In this document: positions 16,668 to 24,972 of the stretch, piece after piece
Numbering within the stretch: the stretch's first letter is position 1
How the letters are laid out: each line of letters starts with the position of its first letter
Source: Methanoregulaceae archaeon UXB-2016
Lineage (GTDB): Archaea > Halobacteriota > Methanomicrobia > Methanomicrobiales > Methanospirillaceae
DNA length: 64,000 bases
NCBI GenBank assembly: GCA_004332335.1
Contig: SISS01000014.1
Location: 1-64,000, forward strand
Reading direction: 5' to 3'
Made by a program: the position numbers and the translations under genes
Notes under the pieces: model-generated
Told to the model about the DNA's origin: nothing
The model's database searches: none
Seen by the model: the letters and a program-made list of their open reading frames with translations, nothing else

Positions 16668-18449
16668 ATGAACAACAAGGTGACGATTGCAATACTGCTC
16701 GCCTCTTTTTTTCTCGTCTGTGCGGTCGGAGCCACGCCGGTGCTGGATACCGACTATCCGATTGATGCCGATGTGAATACCACCCTCGAGAGGACGGTCA
16801 ACATCGTCCCTGTGCCCTCGACGGCGCTCACGATACGCCCCTATCAGGTGGCGAACTACTCGGAGAACGGATACGGCCTCTGGGAGTACGGCGGGGGTCT
16901 CGGGTACGATAAACGGCTGGACCTCGTCACGCCCCAGGCATCTCCTTCACGCACGGAACAGGCCCGGGGTCACGGGTTTCAGAAGCGAACGGACTTCGTG
17001 ACGCCCGCACAGACCCCGGCCGCCGTCACCCATACCGCGCGATTGCTGCACTTTTTCGATATGACCGATATTCATATCTCCGACAAAGAGTCTCCAAATC
17101 AGGGAATATTCTATGGTTACCTGGGTGGTCAATCATCAGGATATTCACCTGTCATGCTCTTGACAACGCAGGTCCTCGACGCCGCCGTCCAGACGATAAA
17201 CGCCCTTCACCAGAAGGAACCGTTTGATTTCGGTATCTCTCTGGGCGATGTTGCCAACAACGAACAGTATAATGAGCTCAGATGGTATATCGACGTCCTC
17301 GACGGCAAGACGATAAACCCGGATTCTGGTATTAAGGATGACCCGGTTCCCGGACCACTCAATGATTATCAGGATACCTTCAAGGCGGCAGGACTGAACA
17401 AGTCTATACCCTGGTATCAGGCTCTCGGAAACCACGATCATTTCTGGATCGGAACAAACCCCGCGAACGATTATTTGAAAGAGAACTATACCGGCGAGTA
17501 TATCCTCAACATGGGCGATATTTTCACCAATCCTCTCGGCACAAATAGCCGTGGGTACTATATGGGTTCAATCGATGGCAGAACCCCGAACGGGGACATT
17601 ATCGGCGTGGGAAATGTCTCAAATTTCACATCCCCTCCGAAAGTACTTGCAGCTGATCCAAACCGCCATATACTTACCCCGAGCGAATGGATGAGTGAAT
17701 TTTTCAATACCACTTCAAGTCCGAAGGGACATGGCTTCAATCAATCGGATGTAGAAGCTGGATTCGCCTGCTATTCATTCGAACCGAGATCGGACATGCC
17801 AATCAAGGTCATCGTGCTCGATGATACCCAGAATAACACCGATGCCAATGACGGCGGTTACGGGCACGGTTCTCTCGACAACGAGCGTTTCGACTGGCTG
17901 GTGCACGAGCTGGATGCGGGCCAGGCTGAAGGGAAACTCATGATCATCGCCGCACACATACCCATTGGAACCGAGTCGACGAGTTCAGCCCTCAGTGATT
18001 TTGTGGGCTGGAGTTCTGTCGCCCAGGTCTCCGAAGACCAGCTGCTTGCCAAACTGCACGAGTACCCGAACCTCATCCTGTGGGTCTCGGGACACCGTCA
18101 TTTCAACACGGTGACCGCACAGAAATCTCCCGATCCCGGCCGTCCCGAGCTCGGCTTCTGGGAGGTCGAGACTGCGTCCCTGCGGGACTTCCCCCAGCAG
18201 TTCCGCACCTTCGAGATCGTCCGCAACAGCGACAATACGGTCTCGATCCTGACGACGGATGTCGATCCGGCGGTAAGAGACGGGTCGCCGGCTGCGATCT
18301 CCCGGTCGTACGGGATTGCCGCTCAGCAGATCTTCAACAACACGTTGCCGTACCTGCCGACCGCTTCATACAACGCGGAGCTCGTCAAGCCCCTGAGCCC
18401 GGAGATGCAGGAAAATATCCAGAACTACGGGATGCCGATCGCCGGCTGA
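16668..18449 (+). CDS. Secreted metallophosphoesterase (calcineurin-like)
   Basis: This 593-residue protein has a clear signal peptide (IAILLASFFLVCAVGATP). The calcineurin-like metal-binding motifs follow in order: DMTDIHIS, GDVANNE, GNHDHFW, AAHIPIG and SGHRHFN. It probably hydrolyses a phosphoester outside the cytoplasmic membrane; substrate unknown. Like the S9 peptidase gene it has lower GC in its central part than the surrounding genes. The promoter and start are supported by a TATA box; the in-frame extension to 16560 is not. It lies upstream of a gene-poor stretch and is not clearly in an operon. Confidence 0.85.
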   Translation: MNNKVTIAILLASFFLVCAVGATPVLDTDYPIDADVNTTLERTVNIVPVPSTALTIRPYQVANYSENGYGLWEYGGGLGYDKRLDLVTPQASPSRTEQARGHGFQKRTDFVTPAQTPAAVTHTARLLHFFDMTDIHISDKESPNQGIFYGYLGGQSSGYSPVMLLTTQVLDAAVQTINALHQKEPFDFGISLGDVANNEQYNELRWYIDVLDGKTINPDSGIKDDPVPGPLNDYQDTFKAAGLNKSIPWYQALGNHDHFWIGTNPANDYLKENYTGEYILNMGDIFTNPLGTNSRGYYMGSIDGRTPNGDIIGVGNVSNFTSPPKVLAADPNRHILTPSEWMSEFFNTTSSPKGHGFNQSDVEAGFACYSFEPRSDMPIKVIVLDDTQNNTDANDGGYGHGSLDNERFDWLVHELDAGQAEGKLMIIAAHIPIGTESTSSALSDFVGWSSVAQVSEDQLLAKLHEYPNLILWVSGHRHFNTVTAQKSPDPGRPELGFWEVETASLRDFPQQFRTFEIVRNSDNTVSILTTDVDPAVRDGSPAAISRSYGIAAQQIFNNTLPYLPTASYNAELVKPLSPEMQENIQNYGMPIAG

Positions 18450-19158
18450 TGATCCCGATTGCGCGAGTCTGACCCCGGTCAGGTTCTCTATTTTTCCAAT
18501 GCGCTGCGTGCTACGGCCCGATTACACCGTATTCCATGCGGTCATCCGTCGCGGAGGGATACCCAGCCGCTCCCTTGCGTCCCGCCCGGAACGGATGGCA
18601 TGGAGATTGCCTGGAGACAACTGGCGATCCATCGATCCCGGAGAACGCGAGCGCATCCCTTCCGCACTCCACGGGGGTGTAGCGCGACCCGATACGCGGG
18701 AGGCCTCGGGGCCAGACGAGCCACGACCCGTTGATCGGCCGGCCATCCTGAGGAGACGGCATGGGAGCCGGGTCATCCGCCGTACCCACGACGAGCATGA
18801 GGTTCTTCCAGGTGCCGGAGAGCAGGTTGAAGGAACCGTTCAACGGGAAGTTCATCTGCGCCTCCCGGCGGAGGCCTTCGGGCAGAGTGGAGCTGGCTGC
18901 GACGGCTTCGATGGTTGCGACAACGTGTGGGCCTCAGGGGTCCGGATGTGGTTTGCATTGGAGTCCGGGATCGGTATGCTCACGCGATCTGGTGATAGAC
19001 GAACGGCTGCCGGGCGATCGAGGAGCCCAAGGAGACACTGTAGACGCACATACCCCCATAGCCGAATACGCGTCGTTACGTTTATCCGTCATCCTTCCGT
19101 TCGTACTCTCACCGGGACGGACGCCCCGGCCCGCATCACCTTCGAGGAGAAGACGGAC
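18450..19158. other. Gene-poor stretch with a possible decayed minus-strand gene
   Basis: About 700 bases hold no confident gene. A five-T run at 18491-18495 may end transcription from the metallophosphoesterase gene. A minus-strand frame at about 18511-18935 contains FNLLSGTWKNLMLVVGTADD, which faintly recalls an alpha/beta-hydrolase acid-residue strand, but nothing else supports it. A TATA-like TTACGTTTATCC near 19075-19086 may serve the cupin gene. Confidence 0.4.
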
Positions 19159-19563
19159 ATGACGCAGACACCTTCGCCCGATTCCACCCATGTGACGTAC
19201 CACCGGGTATTCGCGGACGCCCAGGGCGGCTCGCACTTCGACACCGTGACGATCGAGCAGCGCCTCGCTGCCGGAGCGCCGCCCGCCCCGCCGTTCTACG
19301 TCTCCGCGGACGCCCCCGCATCGAGGTACCGCTTCTACTCGTTCGAGCCCGGCTGGTTCGGCGACCTGCACCCGGCTCCGGCCCGGCAGTTCCTGGCCCT
19401 CCTCTCGGGCGAAGCGGAGGTGGAGACGACCGACGGGGAGGTCCGGCGGCTCGTACCGGGTGACCTCGTCCTGCTGGACGACACGACGGGGAAGGGCCAC
19501 CGGACCAGGAACATCGGTGACGGGTACCTCACGTTCTTCGTCGTGCCGGCCCCGGCGACCTGA
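19159..19563 (+). CDS. Cupin-domain protein
   Basis: The 134-residue protein is a single cupin: a beta-rich core with GDLHPAPARQFLALLSGEAEVE, then VRRLVPGDLVLLDD and KGHRTRN. Cupin motif 1 has the usual G(x)5HxH replaced by HPAPARQ, so metal binding may be partial. Function is unknown. I chose the ATG at 19159 because the cupin-like sequence begins there; the frame is open further upstream into non-coding-like sequence. Confidence 0.72.
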   Translation: MTQTPSPDSTHVTYHRVFADAQGGSHFDTVTIEQRLAAGAPPAPPFYVSADAPASRYRFYSFEPGWFGDLHPAPARQFLALLSGEAEVETTDGEVRRLVPGDLVLLDDTTGKGHRTRNIGDGYLTFFVVPAPAT

Positions 19564-19585
19564 TGCGGGTTCTCTCCTCCCATTT

Positions 19586-19594
19586 TTCTTTATA
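19586..19594 (+). promoter_or_regulatory. Box A of second Cache lipoprotein gene
   Basis: CTTTATAGA lies about 28 bases before the ATG at 19618 but only about 10 before an in-frame ATG at 19600. It therefore favours 19618 as the true start. Confidence 0.5.
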
Positions 19595-19617
19595 GAGGGA
19601 TGGCCTCATCCCTATGC

Positions 19618-20646
19618 ATGAGAACGCCAACGGTCCTTCTCGCTCTCGCCCTGGTGCTGGCGGCGGTCCTCGGTGCCGGCTGCACGACCCCTGCGACCCT
19701 TTCGGGGAACCTGTCGGGGACGTCGCCGACGTCTACGGCGGCGGCAGTCGCATCGCCCGTAACGACGATCGGGCCGCAGGCGATGACCCCGGCCGCGCTC
19801 GCCGCATTCGTACAGAAAGCCTCGGCGTACGTGGACGCCGTGGGAGAGCAGGCCGCGCTCACCGAGTTCCAGAAACAGGACGGGCGATTCTCGCAGGGCG
19901 ACCTGTACATCTACGCCTACGACTCCAACGGGACGCTTCTCGCACATCCGTACCAGCCGAACCTGGTCGGGACGGACCGGACGAACTGGACCGATGCCCG
20001 CGGGCTGCCGTTCGTCCGGGTCGGCAACGCCACGGCCGGAAACGGCGGCGGGTTCATCGCGTACCTGTACCCGGCGCCGCAGAACGGGACGATCGACGAG
20101 AGGGCCCTGGACGCATACCAGCCGAAGATCGGATTCGTCGCCCCGGCCGGGGAGGGCATGTGGATCGGCTCGGGCGTGTACCTCGCGGACATGGTGCAGA
20201 ACGGCACGGGCCCGAACGCGGTCTCGGAGATGGTCGACCTGGTCGAGGCCTGCGCCGCCTATGGACGGAGCGAGGGAAGGGCCGGGGCGTTCAGCGAGAT
20301 CTCGAACCGGTCCGGGAAGTTCGTCGACAGGGACGGACACTACATCTACGCCTACGACTACAACGGCACGCTCCTCGCCCACCCCTACCTGCCCGAGAAG
20401 ATCGGGTCCAGCCTGATCGAGCGGCGCGATCCCTTCGGGATGGAGAACGTCCGGGCGCTTGTCAAGACCGCTCGTGCCGGCGGCGGCTACGTCGTCTTTG
20501 TGTGGCCCAACCCCGCGAAGGAGAACCGGGACGAGATCAAGATCGGGTACGTCCTCCCCGTGGACGATACCTGGTGGGTCGGGTCGGGGGCCTACCTGAG
20601 CGAGATCACGGGGACGGACGCGTCGCTCAGGTCTTCGGCCCCATAA
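19618..20646 (+). CDS. Tandem Cache-domain lipoprotein (paralogue 2)
   Basis: The 342-residue protein has a lipoprotein signal (ALALVLAAVLGAGCTT), a Ser/Thr-rich linker and two Cache-like domains, each with YIYAYD-x-NGTLLAHPY and a closing WIGSG or WWVGSG motif. It parallels the gene at 4558-5454 in length, layout and motifs, indicating duplication of a free-standing extracellular sensor lipoprotein. The partner is not encoded next to it. Acidic and Asn/Gly-rich loops are compatible with binding a small organic ligand. A short T run follows the stop near 20655. Confidence 0.83.
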   Translation: MRTPTVLLALALVLAAVLGAGCTTPATLSGNLSGTSPTSTAAAVASPVTTIGPQAMTPAALAAFVQKASAYVDAVGEQAALTEFQKQDGRFSQGDLYIYAYDSNGTLLAHPYQPNLVGTDRTNWTDARGLPFVRVGNATAGNGGGFIAYLYPAPQNGTIDERALDAYQPKIGFVAPAGEGMWIGSGVYLADMVQNGTGPNAVSEMVDLVEACAAYGRSEGRAGAFSEISNRSGKFVDRDGHYIYAYDYNGTLLAHPYLPEKIGSSLIERRDPFGMENVRALVKTARAGGGYVVFVWPNPAKENRDEIKIGYVLPVDDTWWVGSGAYLSEITGTDASLRSSAP

Positions 20647-20729
20647 TCATGCTCATTTTTCGATGTCCGGCCGACCGACCCGGATATCGATGACGAGTGC
20701 CGTCGCCGATGGCGAAAGAGAAAAGCTGC

Positions 20730-21060
20730 GGGGGGGAAGGGGTCCGTGCTCTTGACTACATGGATGCCTTTCCGGACGAACTCCGCGAAGCGGTTGCGTG
20801 TGACCGTCTCGTAGTCGATCTCGGGGTGACAGATGGAGCTGGTGCGGTCTTCCAGGACATATATTCGCTGCAGGATCTCCGGCTGATCGGCGAACTCCTC
20901 GACCAGGTCCTCGATCGTCTCGAGCACGCAGTGGCTTTTCGCCTCGCCGGCGATAAAGAAAAAGTCCGAAGCGACCCCGCGCACTCGCTCGTGGGCCGGG
21001 AGATCGGGGACCTTGTCGATCCGTCCGAGCGGGAGGGTATGCGGGTTCGGGTCCGACAAT
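20730..21060 (-). pseudogene. Remnant of an isochorismatase-like cysteine hydrolase
   Basis: One minus-strand frame reads FFFIAGEAKSHCVLETIEDL, then RIYVLEDRTSSICHPEID and FVRKGIHVVKSTDPF. This closely follows the C-terminal third of nicotinamidase/isochorismatase-type hydrolases, including the catalytic-cysteine motif AKSHCV. The preceding sequence in the same frame lacks the N-terminal Asp motif and looks shifted or replaced. The opposite-strand frame over this region is longer but has no such signatures, so I treat it as a shadow. Confidence 0.6.
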
Positions 21061-21239
21061 CGCTGGAGGGGGCTCGGATGCATATCTCCGCAGTCAGGCT
21101 GACCCGCCTCGACGGCCTTCCCATCTGTGCGGACGCCGCCCTCGGCGATATCGTCTGGGACGGAGTCCCGGCCGTGCAGATCCTCCTCCGGCCCGCCTCG
21201 CCCAAAGGGGCCAAACCGGCATCGGGCCGATAGAGAAGC

Positions 21240-21582
21240 GGGAGGCTCTCTTCCGCAAAGGGCACATCCATGGCTGAGTCCTCGAGATACGACGGGCCCC
21301 GTGTATGGAGCGGTCCGATGGTCGTGTCCGATCCGCCCTTGGCACCTGCCGGTGTTCGAAGGTTGCTCTGCGAATGTCCTGATCACACCACCTCTTCACG
21401 TCGATGGAATGGCTTATGTTCAGTGATTTGAGGCATGAATGAGAGTGTTGGGATAACCTCGTTCTCGGACCGCTCCTCTTCGTACCTCTCGTCGTACCCC
21501 AGGACCGCCCTACATCCGGCAGGTATGCCCGAGCGTGTCATATGAGGTAACGACAACCCGGGTGCTTTCGAGGGAAAAAACC
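21240..21582. other. Gap before kup with no gene seen
   Basis: Nothing recognisable was found on either strand. The stretch may include degraded N-terminal sequence of the neighbouring hydrolase remnant, but no motif supports that. Confidence 0.4.
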
Positions 21583-21594
21583 AAGTATTTATCC
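21583..21594 (+). promoter_or_regulatory. Box A of kup
   Basis: AAGTATTTATCC is centred about 31 bases before the GTG at 21621 and supports that start codon. Confidence 0.5.
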
Positions 21595-21620
21595 ATAGTC
21601 GGAAAGATGTATCCTATACT

Positions 21621-23453
21621 GTGGGAGTCAGCGGCGGCGACGGCACAAGCCGTGCTGCGGCGCTGGACGCCGTCAAGGCGGCCGGCCTCGTCTTCGGCGA
21701 TATCGGCACAAGCCCGATCTACACCCTGACCGTGATCCTCGCCCTCATTCCCCGGACCGAGAGCACGGTCCTCGGCGTCCTCTCCCTGATCGTCTGGTCT
21801 CTGTTCCTGATCGTCACGGTCCAGTACGCCTGGCTCGCCATGAGCCTCGGCAAGAAGGGCGAGGGCGGGACGATCGTGCTCCGCGAGCTCCTGAACCCGC
21901 TCCTGAAGCGTGCCAGGTCGCGAAATGCCCTCCTGATACTGACCGTGATCGGGATCTCGCTCCTGATCGGCGACGGCGTGATCACGCCGGCGATCAGCAT
22001 CCTCTCGGCCGTCGAGGGCGTCCCCCTGATCCCGGGGCTCGAAGCGACGGGGCCCGACCTGCTCGTCCTGCTCGCAGCCGGCATCGCCATCGCGCTCTTC
22101 GCGATCCAGCGGCGGGGGACCGAGCGAGTCGCCTTCGCCTTCGGACCGATCATGGTGGTCTGGTTTGTTGTGCTCACCGTCTCGGGCCTCATCATGATCG
22201 TGCAGGCACCCTCGGTCCTTTTGGCGCTCAATCCCCTGCTCGGGATCGGCTTCCTCTTCTCGAACGGGCTCGCGTCATTCCTGGTCCTCGCCTCGGTGGT
22301 CCTCTGCGTGACCGGCGGCGAGGCCCTGTATGCGGACATGGGGCACCTCGGGCGCGACCCGATCCGGCGCGCCTGGCGCTTCGTCTTCCCGGCGCTCGTG
22401 ATCAACTACCTCGGACAGGGGGCGTTCGCCCTGACCCACCCCGGGGCGTCGAGCTTCCTCTTCGAGATGATCCTCTCCCTCTCGACCTACCTGTACGTCC
22501 CCTTCGTCCTCCTCTCGATCGCCGCGACCGTGATCGCGTCCCAGGCCATGATCAGCGGGCTCTTCTCGATCGTCTACCAGGGAATCACGACCCGGCTTCT
22601 CCCGGCTCTCAAGGTCGACTACACCTCGGCTCAGCTCCGGTCTCAGATCTATATCGACAGTGTCAACTGGATGCTGCTCGGCGCCGTGCTCTTCGTCATG
22701 ATCCTCTTCCGCGAGTCCCGTCACCTCGCATCCGCGTACGGTCTCGCAGTGACGGGGACGATGGCCCTGACCGGCATCCTGATCACGACCATCTTCCTGC
22801 GCAGGCATCGCTACGGTCATGCTGCCCTCGCGTGGAGCATCACGCTTGTCGACTTCCTCCTCCTGGGGGCGAGCCTGAGCAAGTTCTCCACCGGCGGGTA
22901 CTGGTCGCTCGTGCTCGCCGCGGTCCCGATGAGCGTGATCCTGATCTTCCTCTCGGGCCAGAAACGGCTCTACCGCTCCTTCCGGTCTGTACCGCTGGAC
23001 CGGTTCCTCCGCCAGTACCGCGAGGTCCATGACACGATGAACCGAATCAGCGGCACGGCCCTCTTTCTCGCCCGGGATGTGGAGCGGATGCCGCCGTATA
23101 TCGCCCGGACCATGTTCGTGAACAACATCCTGTACCAGGACAACATCCTGGTCTCGATCGTGGTCGAGGACACACCGTTCGGCGTCGTACACGACTTCAA
23201 GCGGAACCTGGCCGAGGGACTCCGGACATTCGAGATCCGGCACGGGTACCTCGAGTTTGTGGATGTCGTCTCGATCCTGAGGGACCATGGCATCCAGGAG
23301 AAGGCGATCTTCTACGGGCTCGAGGAGATCGTGACCGAACACCTGGTCTGGCGTATCTTCGCCATGATCAAACGGAACGCGCCGACCTTCGTCCAGTTCT
23401 ACCGTCTGCCGGCGGACCATCTGCACGGCGTCTCGACACGGATCGAGATGTGA
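21621..23453 (+). CDS. kup: KUP-family potassium transporter
   Basis: The 610-residue protein mediates potassium uptake across the cytoplasmic membrane. The N-terminus has GLVFGDIGTSPIYTL, the KUP signature, followed by about twelve membrane helices with KGEGGTIVL, IGDGVITPAISILSAVEG and GQGAF motifs. A cytoplasmic C-terminal domain of about 170 residues contains RDVERMPP and the tail FAMIKRNAPTFVQFYRLPADH. A GTG start fits the upstream TATA box; an ATG at 21607 is in another frame. A degraded second copy of its C-terminal 45 codons is present at 34712-34848. Confidence 0.93.
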   Translation: MGVSGGDGTSRAAALDAVKAAGLVFGDIGTSPIYTLTVILALIPRTESTVLGVLSLIVWSLFLIVTVQYAWLAMSLGKKGEGGTIVLRELLNPLLKRARSRNALLILTVIGISLLIGDGVITPAISILSAVEGVPLIPGLEATGPDLLVLLAAGIAIALFAIQRRGTERVAFAFGPIMVVWFVVLTVSGLIMIVQAPSVLLALNPLLGIGFLFSNGLASFLVLASVVLCVTGGEALYADMGHLGRDPIRRAWRFVFPALVINYLGQGAFALTHPGASSFLFEMILSLSTYLYVPFVLLSIAATVIASQAMISGLFSIVYQGITTRLLPALKVDYTSAQLRSQIYIDSVNWMLLGAVLFVMILFRESRHLASAYGLAVTGTMALTGILITTIFLRRHRYGHAALAWSITLVDFLLLGASLSKFSTGGYWSLVLAAVPMSVILIFLSGQKRLYRSFRSVPLDRFLRQYREVHDTMNRISGTALFLARDVERMPPYIARTMFVNNILYQDNILVSIVVEDTPFGVVHDFKRNLAEGLRTFEIRHGYLEFVDVVSILRDHGIQEKAIFYGLEEIVTEHLVWRIFAMIKRNAPTFVQFYRLPADHLHGVSTRIEM

Positions 23454-23557
23454 TCGGCCGGCCTGCGAAGCTCTTACCGGCGTTTTGGAAAAGGGATAAT
23501 GGCCGGTCCTGTAACTCGCTCTGCCGGCGGGACCCGGACGACACGATTCCCGCCGGG

Positions 23558-24208
23558 CTACTTGATCTCGACCCGTTCGCCCATTTCCATGAAGACCGTA
23601 GCCTCGGTGATCGTGCAGGCGTGGTCGGCCGAACGCTCGAGGTATCGAGCGACCATCACGTAGTTCGCGCAGCGCGTGATCGTGGTCGGGTCCTCGAGCA
23701 TGTAGGTGACGCACTCGCGGAAGATCGAGTACCCGAGCGCGTCGACCTGGTCGTCGCGGGCGGAGAAGTCCGCAACGATCGTGAGATCGCCGGCCTCGAA
23801 CGCAGCGATGGCGTCGGCGATCATCGCCTCGGAGGACCGGGCCATGTGCGGGATCGAGAGGAGGCCGGAGAGCGGGGCCATGCCCGCGAGGTGGCCGACG
23901 ATCGTCGCGATGTCCTTGCCATACCGGCCGATCCGCTCGAGCGCGGTCGCCACCTTCAGGCACGAGACCACGGTCCGCAGATCCCTCGCGAACGGCTGAT
24001 ACAGGATCAGGATCTCGTAGGCGTGGTCCTCGACCCGGTACAGGCGATGGCGGAGATCGGCCTTCCGGGCCGTCACCGAGGCGGCGAGCGCGAGGTCCTG
24101 GGCGACGAGGGCCCGGGTCGCGTCCGCCATCATTCCGCGGGCAAGCACGCCCATCGTGAGGGTCTCCTCGCGGAGACGGGCGAGCTCGACCTCGAACTTC
24201 TCGGTCAT
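23558..24208 (-). CDS. phoU: Phosphate transport regulator PhoU
   Basis: This 216-residue all-helical protein has two PhoU repeats with the metal-binding E/DxxxD patterns ([22 protein letters not shown] and [12 protein letters not shown]). In bacteria and archaea PhoU restrains Pst uptake and links it to phosphate signalling. Its start overlaps pstB's stop by four bases (ATGA), placing it last in the pstS-pstCA-pstB-phoU operon. The length is normal. Confidence 0.92.
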   Translation of the reverse strand: MTEKFEVELARLREETLTMGVLARGMMADATRALVAQDLALAASVTARKADLRHRLYRVEDHAYEILILYQPFARDLRTVVSCLKVATALERIGRYGKDIATIVGHLAGMAPLSGLLSIPHMARSSEAMIADAIAAFEAGDLTIVADFSARDDQVDALGYSIFRECVTYMLEDPTTITRCANYVMVARYLERSADHACTITEATVFMEMGERVEIK

Positions 24209-24972
24209 CCGAACCTCCCGGTGATGTAGCGCTCGGTCAGCGCCTCCTTCGGTGCCTCGAAGACCTGGAGGGTCTCGCCGAACTCGACGAGCTCTCCGAG
24301 GTACATGAACCCCGTGTAGTCGCTGACGCGGGAGGCCTGTTGCATGTTGTGGGTCACGATGATCACGGTGTAGTGTTCTTTGAGATCGTCGATCAGGTTC
24401 TCGATCTTTGCAGTCGCGATCGGGTCGAGGGCCGAACAGGGCTCGTCCATCAGGATCACGTCGGGCTCGACCGCGAGGGTCCGGGCGATGCAGAGCCGCT
24501 GCTGCTGCCCGCCCGAGAGCCCGAGGGCCGAGTCGCCGAGCCGGTCCTTCGCCTCGTCCCAGAGGGCGGCCCGCCGGAGCGAGCGCTCGACGATCTCGTC
24601 GAGCTTCGCCCGGTCCTTCTCGCCGTGGACGCGGGGGCCGTACGCGACATTATCGTAGATCGTCTTCGGAAACGGGTTCGGCTTCTGGAAGACCATGCCC
24701 ACGCGCTTTCGAAGTTCCACGACATCGTACGCGGAATCGTTGACGTCGGTGCCGTGGTACGAGACGGTGCCTTCGATCCGACAGTCGGAGACCAGGTCGT
24801 TCATCCGGTTGAAGCACCGGAGCAGGGTCGACTTGCCGCAGCCCGACGGCCCGATCAGGGCCGTAACTCTTCGGGCCGGCACGGAGATCGAGACGTCGAT
24901 GAGGGCCTGGCACGGCCCGTACCAGAGGTTGAGCCCCCTGGTCTCGATGATCTGTTCGGGTATGGTTGCCAT
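24205..24972 (-). CDS. pstB: Phosphate ABC transporter ATPase PstB
   Basis: The 255-residue ATPase shows Walker [10 protein letters not shown], the Q-loop FQKPNPFP typical of PstB, signature LSGGQQQR, Walker B VILMDEP and the H-loop THN. It powers phosphate import through the fused PstCA permease. Its ATG directly abuts the permease stop codon (TAG then ATG), and it overlaps phoU by four bases. Confidence 0.96.
   Translation of the reverse strand: MATIPEQIIETRGLNLWYGPCQALIDVSISVPARRVTALIGPSGCGKSTLLRCFNRMNDLVSDCRIEGTVSYHGTDVNDSAYDVVELRKRVGMVFQKPNPFPKTIYDNVAYGPRVHGEKDRAKLDEIVERSLRRAALWDEAKDRLGDSALGLSGGQQQRLCIARTLAVEPDVILMDEPCSALDPIATAKIENLIDDLKEHYTVIIVTHNMQQASRVSDYTGFMYLGELVEFGETLQVFEAPKEALTERYITGRFG

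Noticed and set aside
20697-21233. Plus-strand frame of 178 codons opposite the cysteine hydrolase remnant
   Set aside because: No recognisable motif, whereas the opposite strand carries AKSHCV and other family features.
21535-21729. Plus-strand frame with ATG before kup
   Set aside because: It is out of frame with KUP; the TATA box and family N-terminus support GTG 21621.
22275-23963. Minus-strand frame of 562 codons across kup
   Set aside because: Antisense to KUP and PhoU-adjacent sequence; composition is charged and repetitive like other shadows.
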